NCBI RefSeq assembly: GCF_000247695.1
Contig: NW_004624783.1
Location: forward strand, 5,275,938-5,339,937
Length of the DNA: 64,000 nucleotides
Source: Heterocephalus glaber
Lineage: Eukaryota > Chordata > Mammalia > Rodentia > Bathyergidae
Direction: 5' to 3'
Position 1 is the stretch's first letter. Every line of letters begins with the position of its first letter. A program made the translations under genes and the position numbers. Of the stretch, positions 55,144-64,000 are shown piece after piece. The notes under the pieces were generated by a model. It did no database searches and was not told the origin of the DNA. It saw only the letters and a program-made list of their open reading frames with translations.

Positions 55144-55594
55144 CTGGATGGATCCTATTCATATACAAATATGCATATACACACATACACAGTTGGCATA
55201 ACATTGTACATACTGTTCTGCAGTTTGTTTTTTTCACCTAACAGGGAAACTGTTAATTTAGTGTGATCTACAGGCAATGTCATGCCAGGAAAAAATTAGA
55301 ACAGTACATAATCAAATGTAGAATTTTGGTAAATTTAAAGTATTTTAATTTCAAATTTTAGAGATAATTACAAGCATATCTTAATGCACATTCCAACAAC
55401 AAATTATTTTTGGAACTAGTCCACTTAGCCTTGGGTATGTTAAGAGAAGATGAGTCAAAAGATGTACTTGGGCTTATTCCACTATGCTTATCCTACATAT
55501 TCATACACATGCCACTCCTATTGTTTCTGTTTTATAACAGGGGTTGCTTTCTTTATTCCCCTCTCTTCCCATTAGTAGTCACTAGGCATGTGTT
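55144..55594. other. No recognised feature
   Basis: AT-rich, with no gene-like frame. Confidence 0.5.
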
Positions 55595-55738
55595 GCTATT
55601 TATATATTTAAATTAAACTTTATTGGTAGCTGGGTTTCAAGTGGTTCTTGGCTACATGTGGCCAGTGGGTACAGTGTGGATAGCATGGATGGGGCTATTT
55701 CCATGGTTGCAAAGGCTCTCTGTTGGGAAGGGCTGCAC
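55595..55738 (-). mobile_element. hAT-type MITE (MER3/MER5-like), copy 2, partial
   Basis: gtttcaagtggttcttggct, acatgtggccagtgggtaca, atagcatggatggggctatt and aaaggctctctgttgggaag match the same MITE end. Confidence 0.6.
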
Positions 55739-57319
55739 TAAGCACTTCATTCAGTTCCGCTTCTCATGAAAAGCAGTGACTTTTCCACAGGTGAGAGCTG
55801 GGGAGTGACAACTCCCAGGAGGACACAGCACAATTTCTGGGAGTGGCAGAGAATTTGCATTTTCATGCTCTTCGCTCTCAAGTTTCTGATGCTTTCTTTC
55901 AAGACACAAGTCCTCCCAACTGTCTGTTGAGAATTAACATTCCATTCGAATTTAACTGTGGAAAAAGGTACCCATAGCTTTTCAGGGATAGAGTATTACT
56001 TGAAATCTTAGTCATGTACAGTCATTCATGTATAAATAGCACCAGTAGATATCAATGAATTCAGTTCCACTGTCTACTTTAGACCAGAAAGTATGTTGAC
56101 AAACAAATGATAAAATAGGATGTATTTATGCTACCATATTTGTTAGGAAACAATATGGAAAGATTCACAAGAAGCCATAAAAATTGTTCCTTCTGAGGAG
56201 AAAAACTGTGGAAGAGGGAGACAGGTAAAGGGAATTTTCACTGTGTACCCCCTTTTATTCGTGCGTCTTATAAATAAGTGTTTGTATTTGCTTAGCAAAA
56301 TAAATCAATAAAATAATGAAATACGACCATTCTTCAAGTGTGCAGGATGCAGAATAAATAATTTAAGAAGTAAGGCCTACTTAGGACTGAAAGAATTACA
56401 CAATAGAGTAAAAGCAAAGGGTTGCCTTCATGTGGCCATCGCATGAGCCCTCCCAAGCCCCACAAGGACCTGGGGCTGGCACACTTTTGCTTACCAGGTC
56501 AGTTTTTGTATAGCAGTTAAAACTATGTAAAACTTTTTTCTTTGTATAATTTAATACAGTTTAGAAGAAAAATATGTCTTTAGTTTTGATTTTTTTTCAT
56601 GCAGCCATTCTTAAACACTTTGGAACAGAGCTTGGGAAATGCTGATTTAAACCTTTAGAAATAATTAGAACAGAAAGATGAGGTTGACAAGAAATTGTTC
56701 CAGGTCTAGGGCACCCTGCTTCTTCTTGTCTTTGAGGAGAATGAATACTGGTGCTAATTATATTTAAGTTGAATGGTGATGCATAGCAGCTTATTCAGCA
56801 CACACCGCCCACATGCAAGTCCTGGGTATCTTGTATGTGGTTGTGCCAGTCCCTTTCCCCACACCCATACTTGCCTCACAGCTGCTGTCAGTGATGAAGA
56901 GGTGGGACAAGCCAGCAGTGTGGAGCATGGACAGTGGAGCACAAGCTGTTTTTTTCCTCCACCAAGTCTCCATGATTCAACTTCCCAGAGACCACAGGAC
57001 CAAAATGGAGTGCCCACGGACTAAAAACAAAGTATTTACTTACTGAAAACTGAACCCTGTGATCCAGCAAAATTAATTTTTTCTCCTAAAGCTGGGACCT
57101 GTACTTCTTTGAAGAAGAAAACTAAGGGGAAACTACTTACGTTATGAGCTGCTTATGCTGAAAAGGAAATCTTGCTCCTTGTGGAACATTAAGGAAGTCT
57201 CAAGGCAGGGCTAATTATCACAAAATCTAACGACCCGAATCTCGAAGAAATCAAGCCTCTCAGGGCCAAATGTTACTCTTCCTGAAAGATGAAGCCATTT
57301 CAGATAGGAGGTGAACTGT
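55739..57319. other. About 1.6 kb without a recognised feature
   Basis: Overlapping frames on both strands at 56754-57070 show no protein family that I recognise; bases 56800-57000 are GC-richer than their surroundings. Confidence 0.45.
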
Positions 57320-57735
57320 AACTGGGTTTTGTGGCAGAGCCTGCTAGCTGTCCCCCACTAATCATGCCCTTCTTCATGGCATAACCAGGACCCTACTTCC
57401 CAGCTGAGGCATTCAGCCACTTCATGGCCATGTGACTAAATTCTGGTCAGTGGAAAGTGAGTTACCATGTCATCCTTTGTAGAAACTTTGTTTCAGGGAC
57501 AGTGTTTGTCTCTGCTTTGCTCTTTTTCCCCCTTTCTCATTCTGCTACCTGGAATGAAGGTGCCACTGTCATGGACGGTGAAGTTAGGCTTCACATGGCA
57601 GAGCAACAGAACAGATGGCGCATCCTGCAGCCTCTCTGGGCTTGTACCTGACGAAGAAAAGGGCTCTCATCTAAGCTCATGATACTTTGGGTTTCCTGTC
57701 ACTCTCAACCAAACCCAATTCTAACTAATGTAGGT
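57320..57735 (+). mobile_element. Old dispersed mammalian repeat, family not assigned
   Basis: aattctggtcagtggaaagt, tgctacctggaatgaaggtg and the end tttgggtttcctgtcactct ... ctaactaatgta follow a repeat with LTR-like ending. Frames of 64-71 codons inside are not genes. Confidence 0.5.
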
Positions 57736-57744
57736 TTCAGTTTG

Positions 57745-57890
57745 GTAGGCAGGTTGAGCTTTATCTTAACTTAAAACTCTTAAAATCCTATAAGCTAGGC
57801 ATGCTTATTCTCATTTAATAATGGAGTAGGAGACTGAGGTTAAAGAAAACTTAAGTTACTTCCTCAAATCCTCCTTGGATAGAGCCAGCA
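57745..57890 (+). mobile_element. MIR-like SINE
   Basis: aaaatcctataagctaggca, tattctcatttaataatgga and gactgaggttaaagaaaact fit the MIR core order. Confidence 0.5.
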
Positions 57891-58399
57891 TTTGCATCCA
57901 AGTGTAATCTTTCTGACTTCACATCTCCAAAACCTTCACCCAGGCTGTAGAAGTTACTGTGAAGTCTAAAGAAGGGACTGTGGCCCATGTTTTGTAACAT
58001 GCACATTTTGGCAGAGTCCCAATTTTGTGGATTAAAAAAAAAAGACATTGGGTTTTTCAGAGAAATTCATTTGTGGGTTTTTGAAAATGACAAACATGCT
58101 AGCTGTATGTCAGTAATATTTATCAGAAAAAAACTTTGTTCTTAATTTCAAAGAAACCTATGTTCTCTTGTTTTAGTTAATTGTCATTTGCTAATTAGGA
58201 CTTTTCTGTGGAAACAATAGTCTGAAGAGAAATCATTCTGGCTTATTTTCCTTACACCTACATCAAAGAAAATTTCAAGAAAACCTGGAATTTTTTAGAA
58301 TTTTGCTTATGATACACCAACTGCAGAACTTTCTCCATATTCACTGCACGATAATGTGGAAATTAGAATAGTTGTGAAATGAATTCTTTAAGTTATTTG
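57891..58399. other. No recognised feature
   Basis: AT-rich. Confidence 0.5.
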
Positions 58400-58660
58400 G
58401 ATTGCCATGTGGGAGCAGCCTGTGCAGCCATCATCTTTGTAACATGTAGACATGGGCGAACAGGAACCCGAGTGGGCTGTCACTGTGCTGCTGGGTCCTG
58501 GAGGCTGGAGTGGAGGAGGCTGGCAGCTGATGCGACAAGGGCAGGTGGGGCCCAGCGGGTCTGGGGAGCGCAAACAATGAATTGGCAACAGAACCTGCAG
58601 TGGAGACGGGGATCTTGATCTGCAGCCAAGGCTCCTTCTGTAGTGCCCGAGTGACCCTTT
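58400..58660. other. Local GC-rich patch, unassigned
   Basis: Clearly GC-richer than its flanks, with scattered CpGs and open frames on both strands (79 codons plus, 93 codons minus). No domain or splice signals recognised. Could be an old repeat or retrocopy. Confidence 0.4.
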
Positions 58661-59169
58661 AAAGTCCATTCATTTCTGTTCTGAGTGGAACACTAATTGG
58701 TTAGCACAGCAATCTCTGAGTGTATTCCTGGGAACACTGGATCTGCAGGATTTGCCTTAAGAGAAAAGATTTGGTGGCAAATAAGTCTGGGAAAATTCTG
58801 TGTCTCAATAACCCTTCTGGAAATTCACAGTGCACACTTAGCACTTTGAAAGTCTTAAGATGTTGAGAAATTGATTTAACTTTATTTAACCCCGTTTTTA
58901 TAACTTACTTGAAATGGAAGATGAATCTCCTTTTGAAAAAGAAAACTTACTCATGGAACTGCTTCATAAATCATCTAATAAGCAGTAACAGTCTTAGAAA
59001 TTGCTATTTGGGTAGATTGAGTTCTTGGGGAAATACAAGATTTGAATCCAGAGCCTGTGATTTTTCTTGACATCTTGTTTGATTTTATTTGCTTATCCAT
59101 ATTCTCTAAAATTCAGTTGCATGTTGCTTGTATATTCATAGAAGCAAAAATTTAAGCTTTGAAAGACCC
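58661..59169. other. No recognised feature
   Basis: AT-rich. Confidence 0.5.
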
Positions 59170-59265
59170 TTTTGAGGCCAGTTCTGCCTTTGCATTTGCA
59201 AGTGGGATGAACAATGGCTCAAAAAGGTTAAGTCATTTGCCAGAGACCAAATACCCAATAAGCAA
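59170..59265 (+). mobile_element. MIR-like fragment
   Basis: gaacaatggctcaaaaaggt followed by taagtcatttgccagagacc resembles the MIR core. Confidence 0.45.
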
Positions 59266-59892
59266 GGCTCCTGGAGCCACAGTCTCATAATATGTAATTA
59301 GTCAATTCATAGGGGAAATTACTTGAGTTAGTTAATTTCAAGACTTTCTTATATTATCTCCAGACTTCGATGGCATAAGAACAAAACCACTGATGCTTGA
59401 TTTCCTGCCAAGCATTTGGAATGGGTAAATTGAGCAAAAGAGGGAATGCCAGAGACATGGAGACATTCATTCACTTAATATAAGGACTGCCACAGGGAAA
59501 AGCAAGACTGCAGATCAGTACTTTGGAAAAAGTATTTTTGTTTGTGTGGCTAAGAATAATTTGAAATAAGCTTCCCATGCAGGGAAATGGAGGAAATGAA
59601 TTGAGTGACTGCTAAGCAATGAACAACTAAACAGATGATATTGCAGCTTTTCCCAAATTTTATAGGGCGGTAGCTTCTTTGAGTAGTCATTAGATACAGG
59701 AAGGCATGTCTGTCTGGTTTTCATGAAGTTAAATGTTTGAAAGGACATTTTGGTCACTTTTTGTAAGGCCCATAGTATTGATATCGTTAGGATCCACCAT
59801 TATTTTGCTTTAGATTTAGATTTTCTTTCCTTCATGGTGAAGTTAATTGTTCATTGATTGGTAAATTAAATTGAATCATTTTATTATTGCAG
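59266..59892. other. No recognised feature
   Basis: AT-rich; nothing assigned. Confidence 0.5.
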
Positions 59893-60169
59893 GAGGCTCT
59901 TTTTCTGTTTTATTTATTGCTACAAAGTTTTGGAGGAGTTCATCTCAAGTATTTTTCTTGAATTTTTACACAGTACTGTCAACAATTTTCCTGTTTATCT
60001 GTTGGAACCAAAGCTTTCTGTTGCCATGTCTGTATTTGAAGTTGCTGTATTCATCATATGTGCTCTACATCTGACCTCATGCCATCCTGATAGCTTGGAA
60101 AAAGAACAGTGTCATGAAGCTATAGATTGCCTTGTTTCTGTTAAAAAGTCAGGAAAATTCTTGCAATAA
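59893..60169 (+). other. Candidate terminal-exon-like open frame (weak)
   Basis: A frame open from 59870 to the stop at 60167-60169 runs for about 100 codons in AT-rich DNA. The acceptor-like ttattattgcag ends at 59892. Downstream codons encode a leucine/phenylalanine-rich segment, then a charged tail (EKEQCHEAID, VKKSGKF). I recognise no family. It could be a chance frame or an old retrocopy. Confidence 0.18.
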
Positions 60170-61749
60170 CAAACTCAGGAGCATAGTTCCAAGTCTTGTC
60201 TTTCTTGCAGCCTCTCATCTCCCAGAGAGTTAAAGAGAGCAGATGCCTCAGCAGCTGGCCAATAGCTATCAGTCTCCACTGAGAATAAGTTTAAATGAAA
60301 CCAAACATGCAAAAGATGACAATAAAATTAGGGAACCCTCCCCAATTGCCAGAGACTGGAGGAATCTTAATAAGTAATAGTGAACATTTACTGTAACTAT
60401 ATTTTGGGTCAGATCATTTTTCTCCTTTATGTCACTGAGGTAACACAGGAGGGCACATCTTAGAGGCTCTTCTGGAGCCAGAAAACTGAGATTTTATCAA
60501 GTAACATTTGACACAATATGAAGATTTACAATTTGGAGTGAAAAAGTTTTTTGCTTTTTGTTTCGTATATGACTTAATTTTACTGCCATTGGAGCATGGG
60601 AATGAGGAACACAAGCTCATGGCTCTTCTAAGCTTGTATTCTGGCTGAGGTCCCTTGTCTTCCTGGGATGCCCAGTCACTGCTCTGAGGCATCGTGGAAA
60701 ACCCTGTTCATACAATGCCTGCATGGCAAAACTTTTCAGGGCCATTTTCCCTCCAGACAAAGCACACTGTGTATTCATGGTCTGTGTACTTCATGCAGTC
60801 TTCTGATAAGCCTGGCAGGTAGCTGTTGTTCACCTGCCTTCTTCTGGCGAGGTGACTAATGTGCAGACTGAAGATTCTAAAGGTACAAGCCCAGATGACT
60901 TGCCAGTCATGAAGCAATAAACCGTGGCTGGTTGTGTGTCTGCAATAGTGGCTTCTCAGCATGAGACAGCAGGTGACAGTGGAGAAAGATCCATTACTAC
61001 TTGGAAAAGATTCATTACTACTCAGAAAATCTCTTCATTTCCCTGCTTCTAGAATATTCCTTGGAGTAGAATTGGAGGCGGGGACAGAGAATGGTGTCCT
61101 GTTAGTTACAACAGGAAATGTTCTAGAGGTCTTAAGCTCTGTCTATACTAACACAACACTGAATTTCCTTAAATTTTTAATATAATTTCTTCAAGAACTT
61201 GCATAGCTGTCTCCATCTAATGAAAAGGGCATTATTTTCTCCATACCAAGGCCTTTTTATCTGCTTTTGTTAGACTTTTGTGTGACTGTTGTACACCATT
61301 AGCTTAAGATCATAATCAAAAAGCAATACCAGTGTTTCTTAATTTCTGTTTTATACAGAAACAACTAAACAGAACAATATAGATAAATCAATGAAAGTAA
61401 TGAATAGGTTCAATAATGGTAATAAACAATTTGAATGAAAAGTTTAATGCTTTGAAATGATTAATGTTGTAAACTAGCAGCCCCCCTTGCCCCAACCCTG
61501 GTACCCTGAGATGACAACTTCCGTTCAGTGCGCTCCAGCTTGGAAACCACAGTGATGTCTGCTGGTGACCTGCCCTATGGCGCCCTCCGTGTGTTCCATG
61601 TCTAAATCGTAGATGCTCAGAAATGGCATATACTGAAAATTTAGATATTTAAAGAAACTACTTGTGGAACTGAAATATCTTAACCCAGGTGGGAGTGTGG
61701 GTATAGTCAATAAAGGAATAGGCAAGAAAAGAAACCAATTACAGTAAAT
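60170..61749. other. No recognised feature; short tandem duplication at 60989-61030
   Basis: Imperfect 21-bp tandem units (gatccattactacttgg / gattcattactactcag) lie near 60988-61030. No gene is seen; frames of 63-98 codons are chance. Confidence 0.45.
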
Positions 61750-61905
61750 TCCTTTAATTCTAGACTCCAGGAGGCTGAGTGAGGTAGGAGAACCACAAAA
61801 GTTTGAGCCCAGCCTGGGCAACTTTGCAACTTAGTGAGACCCTGTCTCAAATTAAAAGTAGAAAAGGGACTGAGGATTTAGCTCAATATGAAGGTCCTGT
61901 GTTTG
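61750..61905 (+). mobile_element. B1-dID dimer SINE, 5'-truncated
   Basis: tagactccaggaggctgagt, tgagcccagcctgggcaact and agaccctgtctcaaattaaa (B1), then ggactgaggatttagctcaa and gaaggtcctgtgtttgat (ID half). A G-rich run follows. Confidence 0.9.
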
Positions 61906-62658
61906 ATTTGGGGTGGGGGGGAGGGGAGAGAAACCAGCCTGCTAGAATTCTTAAAGATGTGTGTGCCAGTAAACACCCTTCCCCCTTTCTCCAGCAAGTG
62001 GTAGTGATATCATCATGGTCACACAGCTTCTTTCTTACAAGCTGCAGTACTTTGCTTGGCTGTCTTGTAATCAGTGATGGGTAATGTTCAGCATCCTATT
62101 TGTAGATAATAAAGAAGCAAACTCATTAAGGCACTGTTTATTTTCTTTTTAAATTTATGACAAAAATAAAACAACTTTTCATAAATAATAAGAGAATAAT
62201 GGTAATTATCACAGTTTTTTTTTAATGTAAGAAACAAAGCAGTGAAATTTGGATTGTAAAAGATTGCTCTTCATTTTTCTGTAGTCTTTTGTCCCAGGTT
62301 GGGTTAAAACTTAAGGGATTCTATCCAAAGAAGTCCCTTAGGTGGCTTTGTCTGCACAAACTGAGATAAAATAGTAAGATATTATCTGGTTTAGTGTAAT
62401 ACTACTCTAATGCATAAAATAGTTTTGAGGGTAATTCTTTCTATAGTTGGAGAGTGAAATAGGTCTTTATGGTTTGATTTCCAGTCATTTTCTAAGACAC
62501 TAACTATGCAGAGGGAAAAACAAAACTTAATTTCACATATTTTCAGAGTCAAATAATTCTGTTTCATGAGGATGGGTGAAAAGATGATTTGTTGCATTCC
62601 CTCTAACATGCTGGACCAGAAATGTCTGTCAGTTGTCTGCTCCTCTTCTCTCCTTTGT
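61906..62658. other. No recognised feature
   Basis: AT-rich unassigned DNA. Confidence 0.5.
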
Positions 62659-62671
62659 CAGCAGATGGCGT
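62659..62671 (+). promoter_or_regulatory. Weak CTCF-like core
   Basis: tcagcagatggcg differs from CCASYAGRKGGCR only at the first base. Weaker candidate than 33737-33749; sequence match only. Confidence 0.3.
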
Positions 62672-63704
62672 CTTGCTGCTCCTGTGCCCGTTTTGCCTTT
62701 TTAATTCCTTTCCTCCTCCCCCCACACCCTTGGCAAACATTTGTCATAAGGATAAATGCTGTTATTTTAAAAAAAAGTCTCACTGACAAGTTGTCTTTTA
62801 AAAAGGACAAGAAGAAAAGGAGGAAACAGGTTTTTATTGCTTCAGGCATATTACAACTGGCTCATTTTCTCTGCTAACATATTTGTTAGAGAAACACTTT
62901 CCTTTAGAAGTGGGTCCAATGATTTTCCGAAACGTCGTTTGCCTTTGTATTTTTATTCATGTTGCTTTGCATGTAGATACTTTCTGTTATTTTTGTAAAT
63001 AAGCACATTTTATACATTTTTGCCTTTTTTAATACATGATGGTATTTTCTAAAGAAAAACCCTTTGTACAAGTAAATAGATCAAAAGAAATTTGTATTTC
63101 ATTTTGAAGTAAAACTGGTAAGACAGTGATTCGGGCTAGTCACTTGAAATGTGAAGTATATATGAAGACATATGCAGTGAATACCTGTGATACTATAAAG
63201 ATTGTTAGTGACAAAAAGGATTTATTAACATGTATTGTGAAACCAAACTGCATGTGGAGCAGTATGTTTGAGCTCATTAAATATTCTAAGAAATACTGTA
63301 AAACCCACGCTTCTTTCCCCCTTTGCCTGTCCTTAGTAAATATTTATTGAATGTTTCCAGCACAAATGTTACATTTAAAAAAATAAGTACATGAAATAAC
63401 ATTTGCTGTCAAGGATACAGATCTCACTGAATGTGATTTATCGGTCCATTTTCCTGCTTTAGGGAGAATGCCAAGGCAAGCCCAGTTTAATCTTTAATGT
63501 AGTAATTGTCTTGCATCTCTGCTTGTCAAGTTGCAGCTCTGTACCTTCTTCACAATTATCTTTACTCTCCAGTCTACTCCTATCCCTGCCAAAAAAAAAA
63601 AAAAAAAAAAGTGACCTCATATTCTTCTGAGCATCTTTCCTGGGACTGTCACTGTCTTCTTCACAGGGTAGTTATTTATATTCTAGTCATTGCCTTAGCT
63701 CTTA
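62672..63704. other. No recognised gene; poly-A run
   Basis: An A-run of about 20 lies near 63591-63610. 62900-63110 is AT-rich with UTR-like texture but no gene is attached. Confidence 0.45.
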
Positions 63705-63845
63705 AACCAGTCAGTCTTGGGTTTGCATTTCAGCTCTGCTATTGACTAGCTGTGTGATTTTGATCAAGCATTAACCTCCCTAAATTTCTCTAACCTGTAG
63801 AATGAGGATGATAATAACTCATTGATAGAGACTTTGTGAAGATAG
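63705..63845 (+). mobile_element. MIR SINE, sense
   Basis: tttcagctctgctattgact, agctgtgtgattttgatcaa, aacctgtagaatgaggatga and aataactcattgatagaga follow the MIR consensus well. Confidence 0.75.
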
Positions 63846-63869
63846 AAAGCAATAGTCTAATTTCTCAGA

Positions 63870-64000
63870 CAAAGAAGTAGAAATACCAAATAAATACATG
63901 AAAAAATGTTCAACACCACTGGTCATTCAAGAGATGCAAGTGAAAACAACGCTGAGATTCCACTTCACTCCAGAAAGAATGGCTGCTATCATGAAATCAA
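63870..64000 (+). mobile_element. L1 ORF2 3' region, sense, running off the window
   Basis: aaataaatacatgaaaaaat, gttcaacaccactggtcatt and attccacttcactccagaaa are the familiar end region of L1 ORF2 in sense orientation. Its 3' end is outside the window. Confidence 0.8.

Overview
This window is eukaryotic, nuclear and AT-rich, and reads as mammalian. The SINEs point to a rodent. About twenty short tRNA-derived ID-type elements (tagctcagtgg A box, gttcgatcc B box, body ending in gtacc plus an A-rich tail) sit beside 7SL-derived B1 monomers and B1-dID dimers, and I see no B2 elements. B1-dID without B2 suggests a rodent outside the mouse/rat group. I cannot name the species. Old mammalian L2, MIR, L1M, MaLR LTR and hAT fossils make up much of the rest.

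I recognise no protein-coding gene, rRNA, functional tRNA or CRISPR array. The longest open frames (163 and 153 codons) lie in unassigned or L2-derived DNA and look like chance. Two frames have splice-like borders and are listed only as weak candidates: the minus strand at 17085-17426 and the plus strand at 59893-60169. The window is best read as intergenic DNA or intron.

Layout: 0-9 kb is old L1 and L2 DNA with few young insertions. 9.6-18.4 kb is SINE-rich and ends in a composite retrocopy in which a U6 snRNA copy is joined directly to a truncated L1 3' end, later split by an ID element. 19.5-25.5 kb holds two related non-autonomous hAT-like elements and a long antisense L2 carrying several nested insertions. 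27-29 kb holds an old hAT element and another 1.4 kb antisense L2. 29-33 kb is an ID/B1-dID cluster on old L1. 34.46 kb carries a 33-nt tRNA-Glu-like insertion between 18-bp duplications. 35-40 kb is old antisense L1 interrupted by two MaLR-like LTRs; one LTR carries a 24-nt U6 5'-end insertion between 17-bp duplications. 43-51 kb has more SINEs and two young 5'-truncated L1 copies with clear target-site duplications. 51.4-52.0 kb is a solo ERVK-like LTR. 52-64 kb is mostly old repeats, with sense L1 ORF2-derived sequence running off the right edge.

The unifying theme is L1-driven retroposition of small RNAs. In one 64-kb stretch the same machinery appears to have copied ID RNAs, a U6-L1 hybrid, a 3'-less U6 fragment and a 5' tRNA half. 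Family names rest on recognition by eye, since no alignments could be run; the duplications and junctions were read directly from the sequence.
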